Shown: positions 17,495 through 24,154 of the stretch, piece by piece
How positions within the stretch are numbered: the stretch's first letter is position 1
Layout: every line of letters begins with the position of its first letter
Assembly (NCBI GenBank): GCA_002863125.1
Contig: PKEB01000012.1
Span: forward strand, 28,365-92,364
Source of the DNA: Flavobacteriales bacterium
GTDB taxonomy: Bacteria; Bacteroidota; Bacteroidia; Flavobacteriales_D; Sanyastnellaceae
Direction: 5' to 3'
DNA: 64,000 nucleotides
The notes under the pieces: generated by a model
The model's database searches: none
Seen by the model: only the letters and a program-made list of their open reading frames with translations
Told to the model about the DNA's origin: nothing
Position numbers and translations under genes: made by a program

Positions 17495-19779
17495 CGCAGA
17501 AGGATTTTATGGGTTGTCGTGCCGGCAGGGGCTTCGGTGGTAAGCAGGTAGAGGCCTGCCGCATATCCATGGATTGAAATGACTGCATTTGGGAATTCTC
17601 CGACCACGTGTCCGCTCATGTCGCGCAAGGTGCCGTGAGCAGCGGGAGGGAGGGAAACCAAACACGGTTGATTGCAAAGGGTTGGGATCACCACGGTAGG
17701 GTTGATTTGATTGCCCAAATGCACCGCGGTTCCATTGGCGCCGTTGGGCGTTGGTGGGTTGGAGGAGTTGGGGTTGAACCACACCCATTCCGGTGCAGCG
17801 TCGGTCATGCGGCCGTAACTAAAATCACCGATGGCGTCGGTCCAGTCAATCGCATCAACACCCCGCCAAATTTCATCGTCCTGGATGAAGAGGTACACTT
17901 CATCTTCGCCGCCAGCCAGCGTGAAATTGGCGTGCAGCGGACCAGCCTCTGTGTTGTCGTCGCACCAGATGAGCAAGTGCTGCCCGGGCTCCAACGTGAC
18001 ACTTGGAAGCGGCCATCGCCAAGGTTCCATGCGCCGGTTGCTGAGAAACATTCCATTGCAATTGTAGGGTACGTCTCCAGCGTTAATGAGCTCGACCCAA
18101 TCTCCATCGTTTCCGTTTTCATCCGTAGCGAATCCGTCGTTGATGGGCATCACTTCGTTGATTCGGATGGGGTGGTCGGCAAATGTGCTCCAGACCCGGG
18201 TCATCGCACAGGGCGAATGGTGGATCGCACCAGCAGGGTCTGTGATTGCGGCCTGCCAGAAGACATCTTCCGCGCCGTTGAGCGGGACGATGTGTGTCCA
18301 GCCATATCCGTGCAATCCACCACCTGCGGGATTGAGCGCAACGGTCTCGACGTTGCCGTCCTGATCGATGGTTGCCTCCACATTCCAACCGGTCGGCTCG
18401 GTCAATTCGTGTGCCCAGCATTCGATGCGCAGCGAATCATTGAAGACCGGCCCTTCTGCCCAGCACTGCACGATTGGAACGACGTCGGTCGGGATGGGGT
18501 CGGACTGGATTTCGGCCCAAAAAATTCGAGAATTCGCATAGTCCAGCGGAGAATGTGCCACGTGGTTGCCCCAGGCATCCATGATGGAATTTTCGAAATC
18601 TGCAGCATCAAAACCGTAGCTCTGCGGGTAGTATTCGTCATCCTGCACCGCGGCGATCAACAGGTCAACCAGCCATGTTCCACGCGCCTCGATCCAATCG
18701 GCGGTGTAGTAGGCATCCATCCACCAATGGATGTACCATGTAAACCGGTCGCGGTACGACTCCACTTCCAAGAGGCGCGTGTACAGCGCACGGTCGTTTT
18801 CGGTCGTCCAGCTGTAAATGTCCTGGTCGGTCCACTCGCCAAACCACTGAATGCCCGCAGTGTTGTCCATGTCGTACGGGATGTACATCAGCCGTCCGTC
18901 CGTGGTGCGTTCATAGAGGTAGAAGTTGTTTTTGTTGCCGATGTAATTGTCCCAGTGTCCAAACAGGATTTCACCTGCGGCCGCTTTGAGGTAGGCGTCC
19001 ACATCAAAAATTGCTTCCAACGCACATGGCAGTTCGTCCAAAGGCGAATTGTTCAGTACATCGATGAACTCGGCGAGGCTGCTGTAATCGTCATTGACTT
19101 GGTTGGTCTTCAATTCGTAGACGCGTTGGTCGGACCAGCTGGGGGTGAATTTGTAGGCGTCCGGGTTGTCGCTCACGAAAGCGAGGTTGGCCGGATACGT
19201 GCATTTCCACAAGTTGCCGTGTGCATGGTCGAACCGCTTTTCCAACCATTCGCCATCGATGTGCTCCGTGTTGGAATACAGCCCGAAATAGTCGCCGTTG
19301 ATGAAGAGCTTGACATGGGTGCTGCGGGAGACGGGAACCCCAGCGTCACGCAGGCATTCCCAAGCCAGCCGAGCGCGCATGGCGCTTGGGTCGTTGTGCT
19401 CCCCGTTGAGGTTCATCTTCTTCAATTCTTCCCACGTTTGATCGGGGTCGAAGGTGTTGAAGGAGATTTTGTACGACTTTTTGGGGGCGGCGCGCGAAGT
19501 ATTTCCACGCAGGCGAAAACCGACGTTTTCAATGGTGTCTGTCCCGAGGGGGCTGACGTACACAAACACTGCGGGGTGCTCGACGTTGGAGTACCAGTTT
19601 TCTTGCTCGAGCATCCAATCCAATTGATCACACGTCACGTGGACCTCCGGCAGGGCTTCGCTTAGGTAGGCTGTGCCGTCCAGTGGATGCCAGTTGATTC
19701 CAATTTCCTGAGCGGACGCAGCAAGAGCGCCGCACAGGCCAAGCAACACCCCAAGCCACTGTTGCGTGCCTTTATGCAT
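17491..19779 (-). CDS. Secreted CotH-kinase protein with lamin-tail domain and T9SS-like end
   Basis: The protein has 762 residues. Signal peptide (LLGLCGALAASAQ), then a CotH kinase domain (about 40-400): VGFRLRGNTSRAAPKKSYKI, WKCTYPANL and YIPYDMDNTAGIQWFGEW, the last carrying the DxD block (about 303) needed for metal and ATP binding in CotH kinases. A beta module follows, then a lamin tail domain (IRINEVMPINDGF to about residue 660) and a short C-terminal stretch YAAGLYLLTTEAPAGTTTHKILLR like the end of a T9SS sorting domain. CotH proteins phosphorylate secreted proteins. The ATG at 19779 overlaps the regulator gene by eight bases, and its stop overlaps the GH13 start, so it sits inside the starch operon. 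Its substrate is unknown. Confidence 0.85.
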   Translation of the reverse strand: MHKGTQQWLGVLLGLCGALAASAQEIGINWHPLDGTAYLSEALPEVHVTCDQLDWMLEQENWYSNVEHPAVFVYVSPLGTDTIENVGFRLRGNTSRAAPKKSYKISFNTFDPDQTWEELKKMNLNGEHNDPSAMRARLAWECLRDAGVPVSRSTHVKLFINGDYFGLYSNTEHIDGEWLEKRFDHAHGNLWKCTYPANLAFVSDNPDAYKFTPSWSDQRVYELKTNQVNDDYSSLAEFIDVLNNSPLDELPCALEAIFDVDAYLKAAAGEILFGHWDNYIGNKNNFYLYERTTDGRLMYIPYDMDNTAGIQWFGEWTDQDIYSWTTENDRALYTRLLEVESYRDRFTWYIHWWMDAYYTADWIEARGTWLVDLLIAAVQDDEYYPQSYGFDAADFENSIMDAWGNHVAHSPLDYANSRIFWAEIQSDPIPTDVVPIVQCWAEGPVFNDSLRIECWAHELTEPTGWNVEATIDQDGNVETVALNPAGGGLHGYGWTHIVPLNGAEDVFWQAAITDPAGAIHHSPCAMTRVWSTFADHPIRINEVMPINDGFATDENGNDGDWVELINAGDVPYNCNGMFLSNRRMEPWRWPLPSVTLEPGQHLLIWCDDNTEAGPLHANFTLAGGEDEVYLFIQDDEIWRGVDAIDWTDAIGDFSYGRMTDAAPEWVWFNPNSSNPPTPNGANGTAVHLGNQINPTVVIPTLCNQPCLVSLPPAAHGTLRDMSGHVVGEFPNAVISIHGYAAGLYLLTTEAPAGTTTHKILLR

Positions 19780-20485
19780 TTTCAATCTGATCGGGATTGA
19801 AGCTGAACAGCTGGGCAGGCTTGTGCATGACGCCTTGTTGCTTCTCGTCGAGCGGAACCACGTGGCTCATTTTCTTGACGTTTTTCCGGAAATTCCGCTT
19901 GTCGAACTTTTTGTCCAGCACGGTTTCATACAAGTCTTGGAGTTGGCTCAAGGTGAATTTCTTCGGGAGCAATTCAAAACTGATGTGGTGGGTTTCCAAT
20001 TGGGTTTGCAGCGCTTCGATGGCTCCATTTAAAATGCTGTTGTGGTCAAATGCGAGGGGACCGACTTCGTTGACATCGACCCAGCTGACCCCACCCGCGA
20101 AAGAGGCAGGTTGCGGAGAATGGTCATGGAGGCTCACGAGTCCGAAGTAGCCTACCGTAATGACGCGCTGATCGGGTAGAGTACGCACAGATCGAAGCCA
20201 AGTTCTATCCTTGTGGTCTTTCACGCGGTCGGGGTCTCCATAGGCATGGAATTGTTTCAAATACACGCCGTTGACTTGGGTCAGCTCGAACAGCACCCGC
20301 TCGGCAGCGGCCTCCAGCCCTTCGTCAATCAGGATGAGGTCGCCCGGAAGCTGCGACATGGGACGTCCCTGTGCATGGGCATAGGTGTCTTCTTTTTGAT
20401 TGATCAACAGGACCTTAAGGCCATCGTCATCGTACCCGAAAAGAACACAATCGACGGAAAGGTGCAAGGACTCATTTGGTTGCAT
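19772..20485 (-). CDS. NrtR-type Nudix/winged-helix regulator, probable regulator of the starch locus
   Basis: This 237-residue protein has an N-terminal Nudix fold (about 8-150) and a C-terminal winged helix (about 160-225; LPKKFTLSQLQDLYETVL, FDKRNFRKNVKKM). The Nudix box is decayed: the run RVLFEL stands where active enzymes have REUxEE, as in NrtR-family sensors that bind but do not cleave a ligand. Members in Bacteroidota regulate sugar catabolism (for example AraR). It is the first gene of the minus-strand starch arm, divergent from pfkA, with one operator copy upstream of it. Its -7 element TACTTTTG ends five bases before the ATG. The ligand is likely a phosphorylated or nucleotide sugar, which is inference. 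Confidence 0.82.
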   Translation of the reverse strand: MQPNESLHLSVDCVLFGYDDDGLKVLLINQKEDTYAHAQGRPMSQLPGDLILIDEGLEAAAERVLFELTQVNGVYLKQFHAYGDPDRVKDHKDRTWLRSVRTLPDQRVITVGYFGLVSLHDHSPQPASFAGGVSWVDVNEVGPLAFDHNSILNGAIEALQTQLETHHISFELLPKKFTLSQLQDLYETVLDKKFDKRNFRKNVKKMSHVVPLDEKQQGVMHKPAQLFSFNPDQIENA

Positions 20486-20490
20486 AGTGT

Positions 20491-20498
20491 CAAAAGTA
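20491..20498 (-). promoter_or_regulatory. -7 promoter element TACTTTTG of the Nudix-type regulator
   Basis: On the minus strand TACTTTTG is an exact TAnnTTTG and ends five bases before the ATG at 20485, so the message would be nearly leaderless. Operator copy B lies 22 bases further upstream, in reach of the -33 region. Confidence 0.5.
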
Positions 20499-20520
20499 CA
20501 ATAAACCCCATTGGGAATAA

Positions 20521-20537
20521 AGGTGTATTTTCAACAC
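20521..20537. promoter_or_regulatory. Putative operator, copy B, between the regulator gene and pfkA
   Basis: AGGTGTATTTTCAACAC is identical over 17 bases to copy A at 14637-14653, and AGT follows at the same offset. The site lies in the 133-base divergent region, so it could autoregulate the Nudix-type regulator and also control the pfkA-gapA-maltose phosphorylase arm. Confidence 0.6.
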
Positions 20538-20566
20538 TTAGTATGGGATTGTGTCATTTCAGGTGT

Positions 20567-20574
20567 TAACTTCG
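20567..20574 (+). promoter_or_regulatory. Possible -7 element TAACTTCG of the pfkA operon
   Basis: TAACTTCG fits TAnnTTTG with one change and would give a leader of about 40 bases. The nearest TTG (20549-20551) is only 15 bases upstream, shorter than usual, so the element is uncertain. Operator copy B would then lie just upstream of the promoter, a position that also allows activation. Confidence 0.35.
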
Positions 20575-20618
20575 CGGCCGTTCCGTACAAAACCGGAACA
20601 TGAGACTAGAGCGTTCAA

Positions 20619-21590
20619 ATGAAGAAAATCGCAGTATTAACGTCGGGCGGTGATGCACCTGGAATGAATGCTGCCATTCGCGCAGTGGTGCGGACAGCAG
20701 TTTATCATGGATGCGAGGCGGTGGGTGTTTTCCAAGGGTATCAAGGATTGATTGATGGCGACTTCAAGCGGCTGCATGTACGTTCGGTTGCCAAGATCCT
20801 CGGTCGAGGCGGCACCATCTTGAAGTCTGCGCGTTGTGAAACATTTAGAACCGAAGAGGGCCGCCGCAAGGCGCACCAAGCGTTGCTTGAGAATGAAGTG
20901 GATGCGTTGGTGGTCATTGGAGGAAACGGAACGTTCACAGGGGCCATGCTGTTGGCAAGAGAAACGGGCTTCCCCATCATCGGCTTGCCGGGAACCATTG
21001 ACAATGATTTGTCCGGTACGGATTTCACCATCGGCTTTGACACGGCGACCAATACGGTTGTCGAGGCGGTCGACAAAATCCGCGACACGGCCGACAGCCA
21101 TAACCGGTTGTTTTTTGTTGAGGTCATGGGCCGAGACAGTGGCTTTATTGCGTTGAATACAGGCATTGCAACGGGTGCTGTAGCGGTCATGACGCCGGAA
21201 TCAGGATTGTCCATTCAAGACTTGGTGGACATTCTAAATTTGGGCCAAGCATCGAATAAGACGTCGAGCATTGTCATTGTCGCAGAAGGTCACCCGGAAG
21301 GCGGCGCATTTGAAATCGCAACCAAGGTGCATGCCATTGACAACAAATACGAGACACGTGTCACCGTTCTGGGGCACTTGCAACGCGGCGGGGACCCCAG
21401 TTGTGCGGACCGCGTGTTGGCATCGCGCATGGGTGTCGCAGCTGTCGAAGGATTGCTCTCCGGTAAAAAGTCCGTCATGGCGGGGGTGGTGAACGACCAA
21501 TTGGTGTACTACCCGTTCGAAGAAGCTGTGATCAACAAAACGGCCACCTTGGAAGACGAGGTCCGCATTGCAAAAATACTCTCCATCTAA
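20619..21590 (+). CDS. pfkA: ATP-dependent 6-phosphofructokinase
   Basis: This 323-residue protein has the usual length of a bacterial PfkA. Motifs: [15 protein letters not shown] (ATP loop), [21 protein letters not shown], the catalytic [20 protein letters not shown] and [11 protein letters not shown]. It phosphorylates fructose 6-phosphate to fructose 1,6-bisphosphate in the cytoplasm. It is the first gene of the plus-strand arm, divergent from the Nudix-type regulator, with gapA 22 bases downstream. GGNGT in place of the common GGDGS is a tolerated variant. Placement beside maltose phosphorylase suggests that glycolytic flux is induced together with starch use. Confidence 0.95.
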   Translation: MKKIAVLTSGGDAPGMNAAIRAVVRTAVYHGCEAVGVFQGYQGLIDGDFKRLHVRSVAKILGRGGTILKSARCETFRTEEGRRKAHQALLENEVDALVVIGGNGTFTGAMLLARETGFPIIGLPGTIDNDLSGTDFTIGFDTATNTVVEAVDKIRDTADSHNRLFFVEVMGRDSGFIALNTGIATGAVAVMTPESGLSIQDLVDILNLGQASNKTSSIVIVAEGHPEGGAFEIATKVHAIDNKYETRVTVLGHLQRGGDPSCADRVLASRMGVAAVEGLLSGKKSVMAGVVNDQLVYYPFEEAVINKTATLEDEVRIAKILSI

Positions 21591-21612
21591 CCGAATAGAA
21601 TTTAACCCTACT

Positions 21613-22596
21613 ATGAAAAAAATTGCCATCAATGGTTTTGGCCGAATCGGCCGACTGGCCTTCCGTCAAATGTTGGACCGCAGCGACCTCGCGGTTGTTG
21701 CCATTAATGACTTGACTGATGTCGACACCCTTGCGCACTTGCTGAAGTTTGACAGCATCCACGGACGATTCAACGGAACGGTTGAAGTCGCCGGTGGAAA
21801 CCTGGTTGTCAACGGTTCGACCATCAACATTTCGGCTGAGCGCGATCCGTCGAACCTCCCATGGGGTTCCCTCGGCATCGATGTGGTTGTGGAATCGACC
21901 GGTGTGTTTACGAGCAAGGAGAAGGCGGGCTTGCACCTCGAAGCCGGTGCAGGCAAGGTGGTCATCTCTGCACCTGCGAAGGGTGAACTCAAGACCGTGG
22001 TATTGGGTGTGAACGACGACATTTTGACCGCCGACGACCGCATTGTTTCCAATGCCTCATGCACTACGAATTGCTTGGCGCCGATGGCCAAGGTGTTGGA
22101 CGATGAGTTTGGTGTGGAGCATGGCTTGATTACCACCATCCACGCCTACACAGCAGACCAGCGCATTCAGGATGCACCGCACAAGGACTTGCGCCGAGCG
22201 CGGGCCGCTGCGTTGAGCATGATTCCAACGTCAACCGGTGCGGCTAAGGCAGTCGGATTGGTATTGCCGCAGTTGGCCGGCAAGTTGGATGGCCTTGCGG
22301 TGCGTGTTCCCACGCCCACGGGTTCGGTCACGGATTTGACGGTGATCCTCAAGCAGGAAGTCACTGCAGAGCAAGTCAATGCTGCAATGCAGCGCGCCTC
22401 ATCAGGTGCGATGAAAGGGGTGCTCGAATACTCCACGGATCCGCTCGTTTCGGTGGACATCGTCGGTAACCCACACAGCTGCATCTTCGACTCAGGTCTC
22501 ACGAAGGCCATGGGCAAGACGGTCAAAGTCTTTGGCTGGTACGATAATGAGGCCGGCTATGCCACCCGTGTAGCTGACTTGGTAGAGCGACTGTAA
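21613..22596 (+). CDS. gapA: Glyceraldehyde-3-phosphate dehydrogenase, type I
   Basis: This 327-residue protein carries the NAD-binding start [14 protein letters not shown], the catalytic block [17 protein letters not shown] with the active Cys, [23 protein letters not shown], and the closing [17 protein letters not shown]. It oxidises glyceraldehyde 3-phosphate to 1,3-bisphosphoglycerate. The ATG at 21613 gives the family N-terminus. It lies 22 bases after pfkA and 24 bases before the sugar kinase, so it is in the same operon. It is slightly short because the N-terminal half has compact loops. The residue after the dinucleotide fold ([17 protein letters not shown]) suits NAD rather than NADP. 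Confidence 0.95.
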   Translation: MKKIAINGFGRIGRLAFRQMLDRSDLAVVAINDLTDVDTLAHLLKFDSIHGRFNGTVEVAGGNLVVNGSTINISAERDPSNLPWGSLGIDVVVESTGVFTSKEKAGLHLEAGAGKVVISAPAKGELKTVVLGVNDDILTADDRIVSNASCTTNCLAPMAKVLDDEFGVEHGLITTIHAYTADQRIQDAPHKDLRRARAAALSMIPTSTGAAKAVGLVLPQLAGKLDGLAVRVPTPTGSVTDLTVILKQEVTAEQVNAAMQRASSGAMKGVLEYSTDPLVSVDIVGNPHSCIFDSGLTKAMGKTVKVFGWYDNEAGYATRVADLVERL

Positions 22597-22620
22597 TCTT
22601 TCAGACTAAACCCTACGGTT

Positions 22621-23481
22621 TTGAAAATCTTAATAGCAGACAGCGGTTCCACCAAGTGCGACTGGATGGTGATCGATGAGCAGGGGAATGCCCTGTCGGA
22701 ATTTCACACCATGGGATTCAATCCCTATTTCCACAATGCGGACTTGGTGGAATCTAAAATGCGCGAAACCAATGAAGCGATGGCCCTCGCACCAGACGTG
22801 TCGAAGGTGTACTTCTATGGAGCTGGTAGCAGCTCTGAAGCGTTGTGTGCCATCATTCGGGAAGGATTGGAACGCGTTTTTACCGCAGCAGATGTGCATG
22901 TCGGGCACGACCTCGACGGAGCTGCATACAGCACGTATGCTGGGGATCCGGCAATTACATGCATCATCGGGACAGGCTCGAACTCTTGCTATTTCGATGG
23001 GAAGGTGACTTCCGAAAAAGTTCCCGCGTTGGCTTACATTCTCGGCGATGAGGCTAGCGGTTCGTGGTTCGGTAAGCGATTGTTGGCCCTCCACCTCTAC
23101 CACAAGTTGGATCCAACCGTGGATGCGGATTTTGTGAGCACGTTTGGTTTCAGCAAGGACGACATTGTCAATCGGGTGTACCAGGAACCAAACGCCAACG
23201 TATTCTTGGCGTCTTTCATGACGTTCATTGGTCGTCACCAAGAGGTGCCACAGATTATCTCCTTGCTGGAGGAAGGTTTCCAAGCCTTCATCGACGTGCA
23301 CGTCAAGTGTTACCCCAATTACCGTGAAGTCCCGGTTCACTTTGTCGGTTCCGTCGCGTACCATTTTCAGCCTGTGCTCCGCCATGTTTGCGAGCGAGAA
23401 GGCATCGAGGTTGGGCAGATCATCAAGCGCCCAATTGACGGCTTGGCGGACTACCATGTCAAGTACATTTTGAACGATTGA
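22621..23481 (+). CDS. BadF/BadG-family sugar kinase, TTG start
   Basis: This 286-residue protein begins KILIADSGSTKCDWMVIDEQG, the phosphate-1 loop of the ASKHA ATPase fold, followed by CIIGTGSNSCYFDG (phosphate 2 region) and AYILGDEASGSWFGKRLL. This is the BadF/N-acetylglucosamine-kinase-like family. Between gapA and beta-phosphoglucomutase it most likely phosphorylates the glucose released by maltose phosphorylase, although GlcNAc kinase activity is possible. The start codon is TTG at 22621: no in-frame ATG or GTG precedes it after the gapA stop, and the family N-terminus begins exactly here. Four bases separate its stop from the next ATG. Confidence 0.8.
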   Translation: MKILIADSGSTKCDWMVIDEQGNALSEFHTMGFNPYFHNADLVESKMRETNEAMALAPDVSKVYFYGAGSSSEALCAIIREGLERVFTAADVHVGHDLDGAAYSTYAGDPAITCIIGTGSNSCYFDGKVTSEKVPALAYILGDEASGSWFGKRLLALHLYHKLDPTVDADFVSTFGFSKDDIVNRVYQEPNANVFLASFMTFIGRHQEVPQIISLLEEGFQAFIDVHVKCYPNYREVPVHFVGSVAYHFQPVLRHVCEREGIEVGQIIKRPIDGLADYHVKYILND

Positions 23482-23484
23482 CCA

Positions 23485-24138
23485 ATGAGGGACATTCACG
23501 CATGCATTTTCGATTTAGATGGTGTGATTGTCGATACGGCATCCCATCACTTTGTTGCATGGCGTCGCCTGGCCGATGAGCTCGGTGTTCCCTTTTCATC
23601 GGAAGACAATGAAGCCCTGAAAGGAGTTTCAAGGGTGGATAGCCTCGAGTACATCCTGAACAAAGGGGGATTGGTGCTCGATCCGGCCACTAAGGTGCGC
23701 CTGATGGACCGCAAAAATGCCCACTACCTTAAACTCGCGGGTAAGACTTCGCCAGCAGATGCGCTGCCCGGCGTTGTGGAATTGATTGATAGCCTGAAGG
23801 AGCAGGGCTTGAAAGTGGCCTTAGGATCTTCGTCAAAAAACGCCGAAATGATCCTGACCCGGTTGAATTTGATTGATCGCTTTGACGCGTTGGTCGATGG
23901 CAACCACATCACCCTTTCGAAGCCCGATCCGGAGGTATTCATCAGTGGAGCGAAAGCCTTGGGCATCCCGCCTGAGCATTGCCTTGTTTTTGAAGATGCG
24001 CAGTCCGGCATCGATGCCGCCAACGCAGGCGGATTCCCGGTCATCGGAATTGGAAACACGGAAGCTCTGACGAAGGCCGTAGCGGTGATTCCCGGATTTG
24101 GCGACTACACATGGGACAGCATCTGTGCCCTTTTGTAA
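23485..24138 (+). CDS. pgmB: Beta-phosphoglucomutase (HAD superfamily)
   Basis: This 217-residue protein shows the HAD nucleophile and acid block CIFDLDGVIVDTASHHFVAW, the substrate loop ALKGVSRVDSLEYIL, the motif II LGSSSKNAEMIL, and KPDPEVFISGAKALGIPPEHCLVFEDAQSGIDAANAGG. The DxD followed by VDTA(S/E)xHxxxW and the GVSR loop are typical of beta-phosphoglucomutase rather than other HADs. It converts beta-glucose 1-phosphate to glucose 6-phosphate, the step after maltose phosphorylase, whose gene follows after 16 bases. It acts in the cytoplasm. Confidence 0.92.
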   Translation: MRDIHACIFDLDGVIVDTASHHFVAWRRLADELGVPFSSEDNEALKGVSRVDSLEYILNKGGLVLDPATKVRLMDRKNAHYLKLAGKTSPADALPGVVELIDSLKEQGLKVALGSSSKNAEMILTRLNLIDRFDALVDGNHITLSKPDPEVFISGAKALGIPPEHCLVFEDAQSGIDAANAGGFPVIGIGNTEALTKAVAVIPGFGDYTWDSICALL

Positions 24139-24154
24139 CCAGCATTTGATTGAC

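Noticed and set aside
17608..19665. A 685-codon open frame on the plus strand, antisense to the CotH gene
   Set aside because: It mirrors the CotH coding frame, has no recognisable domain, and the opposite strand has a full signal peptide, kinase motif and operon context. Long antisense frames are expected with this codon use.
20551..20570. GTGTCATTTCAGGTGTTAAC as a third, degenerate operator copy
   Set aside because: It shares only the GTGT start and a TTTCA core with the 17-mer and lacks the inverted arm at the right distance.
22630..23499. A 289-codon minus-strand frame antisense to the BadF-type kinase
   Set aside because: The plus strand has the P-loop-like SGSTK and a clear operon; the minus strand has none.
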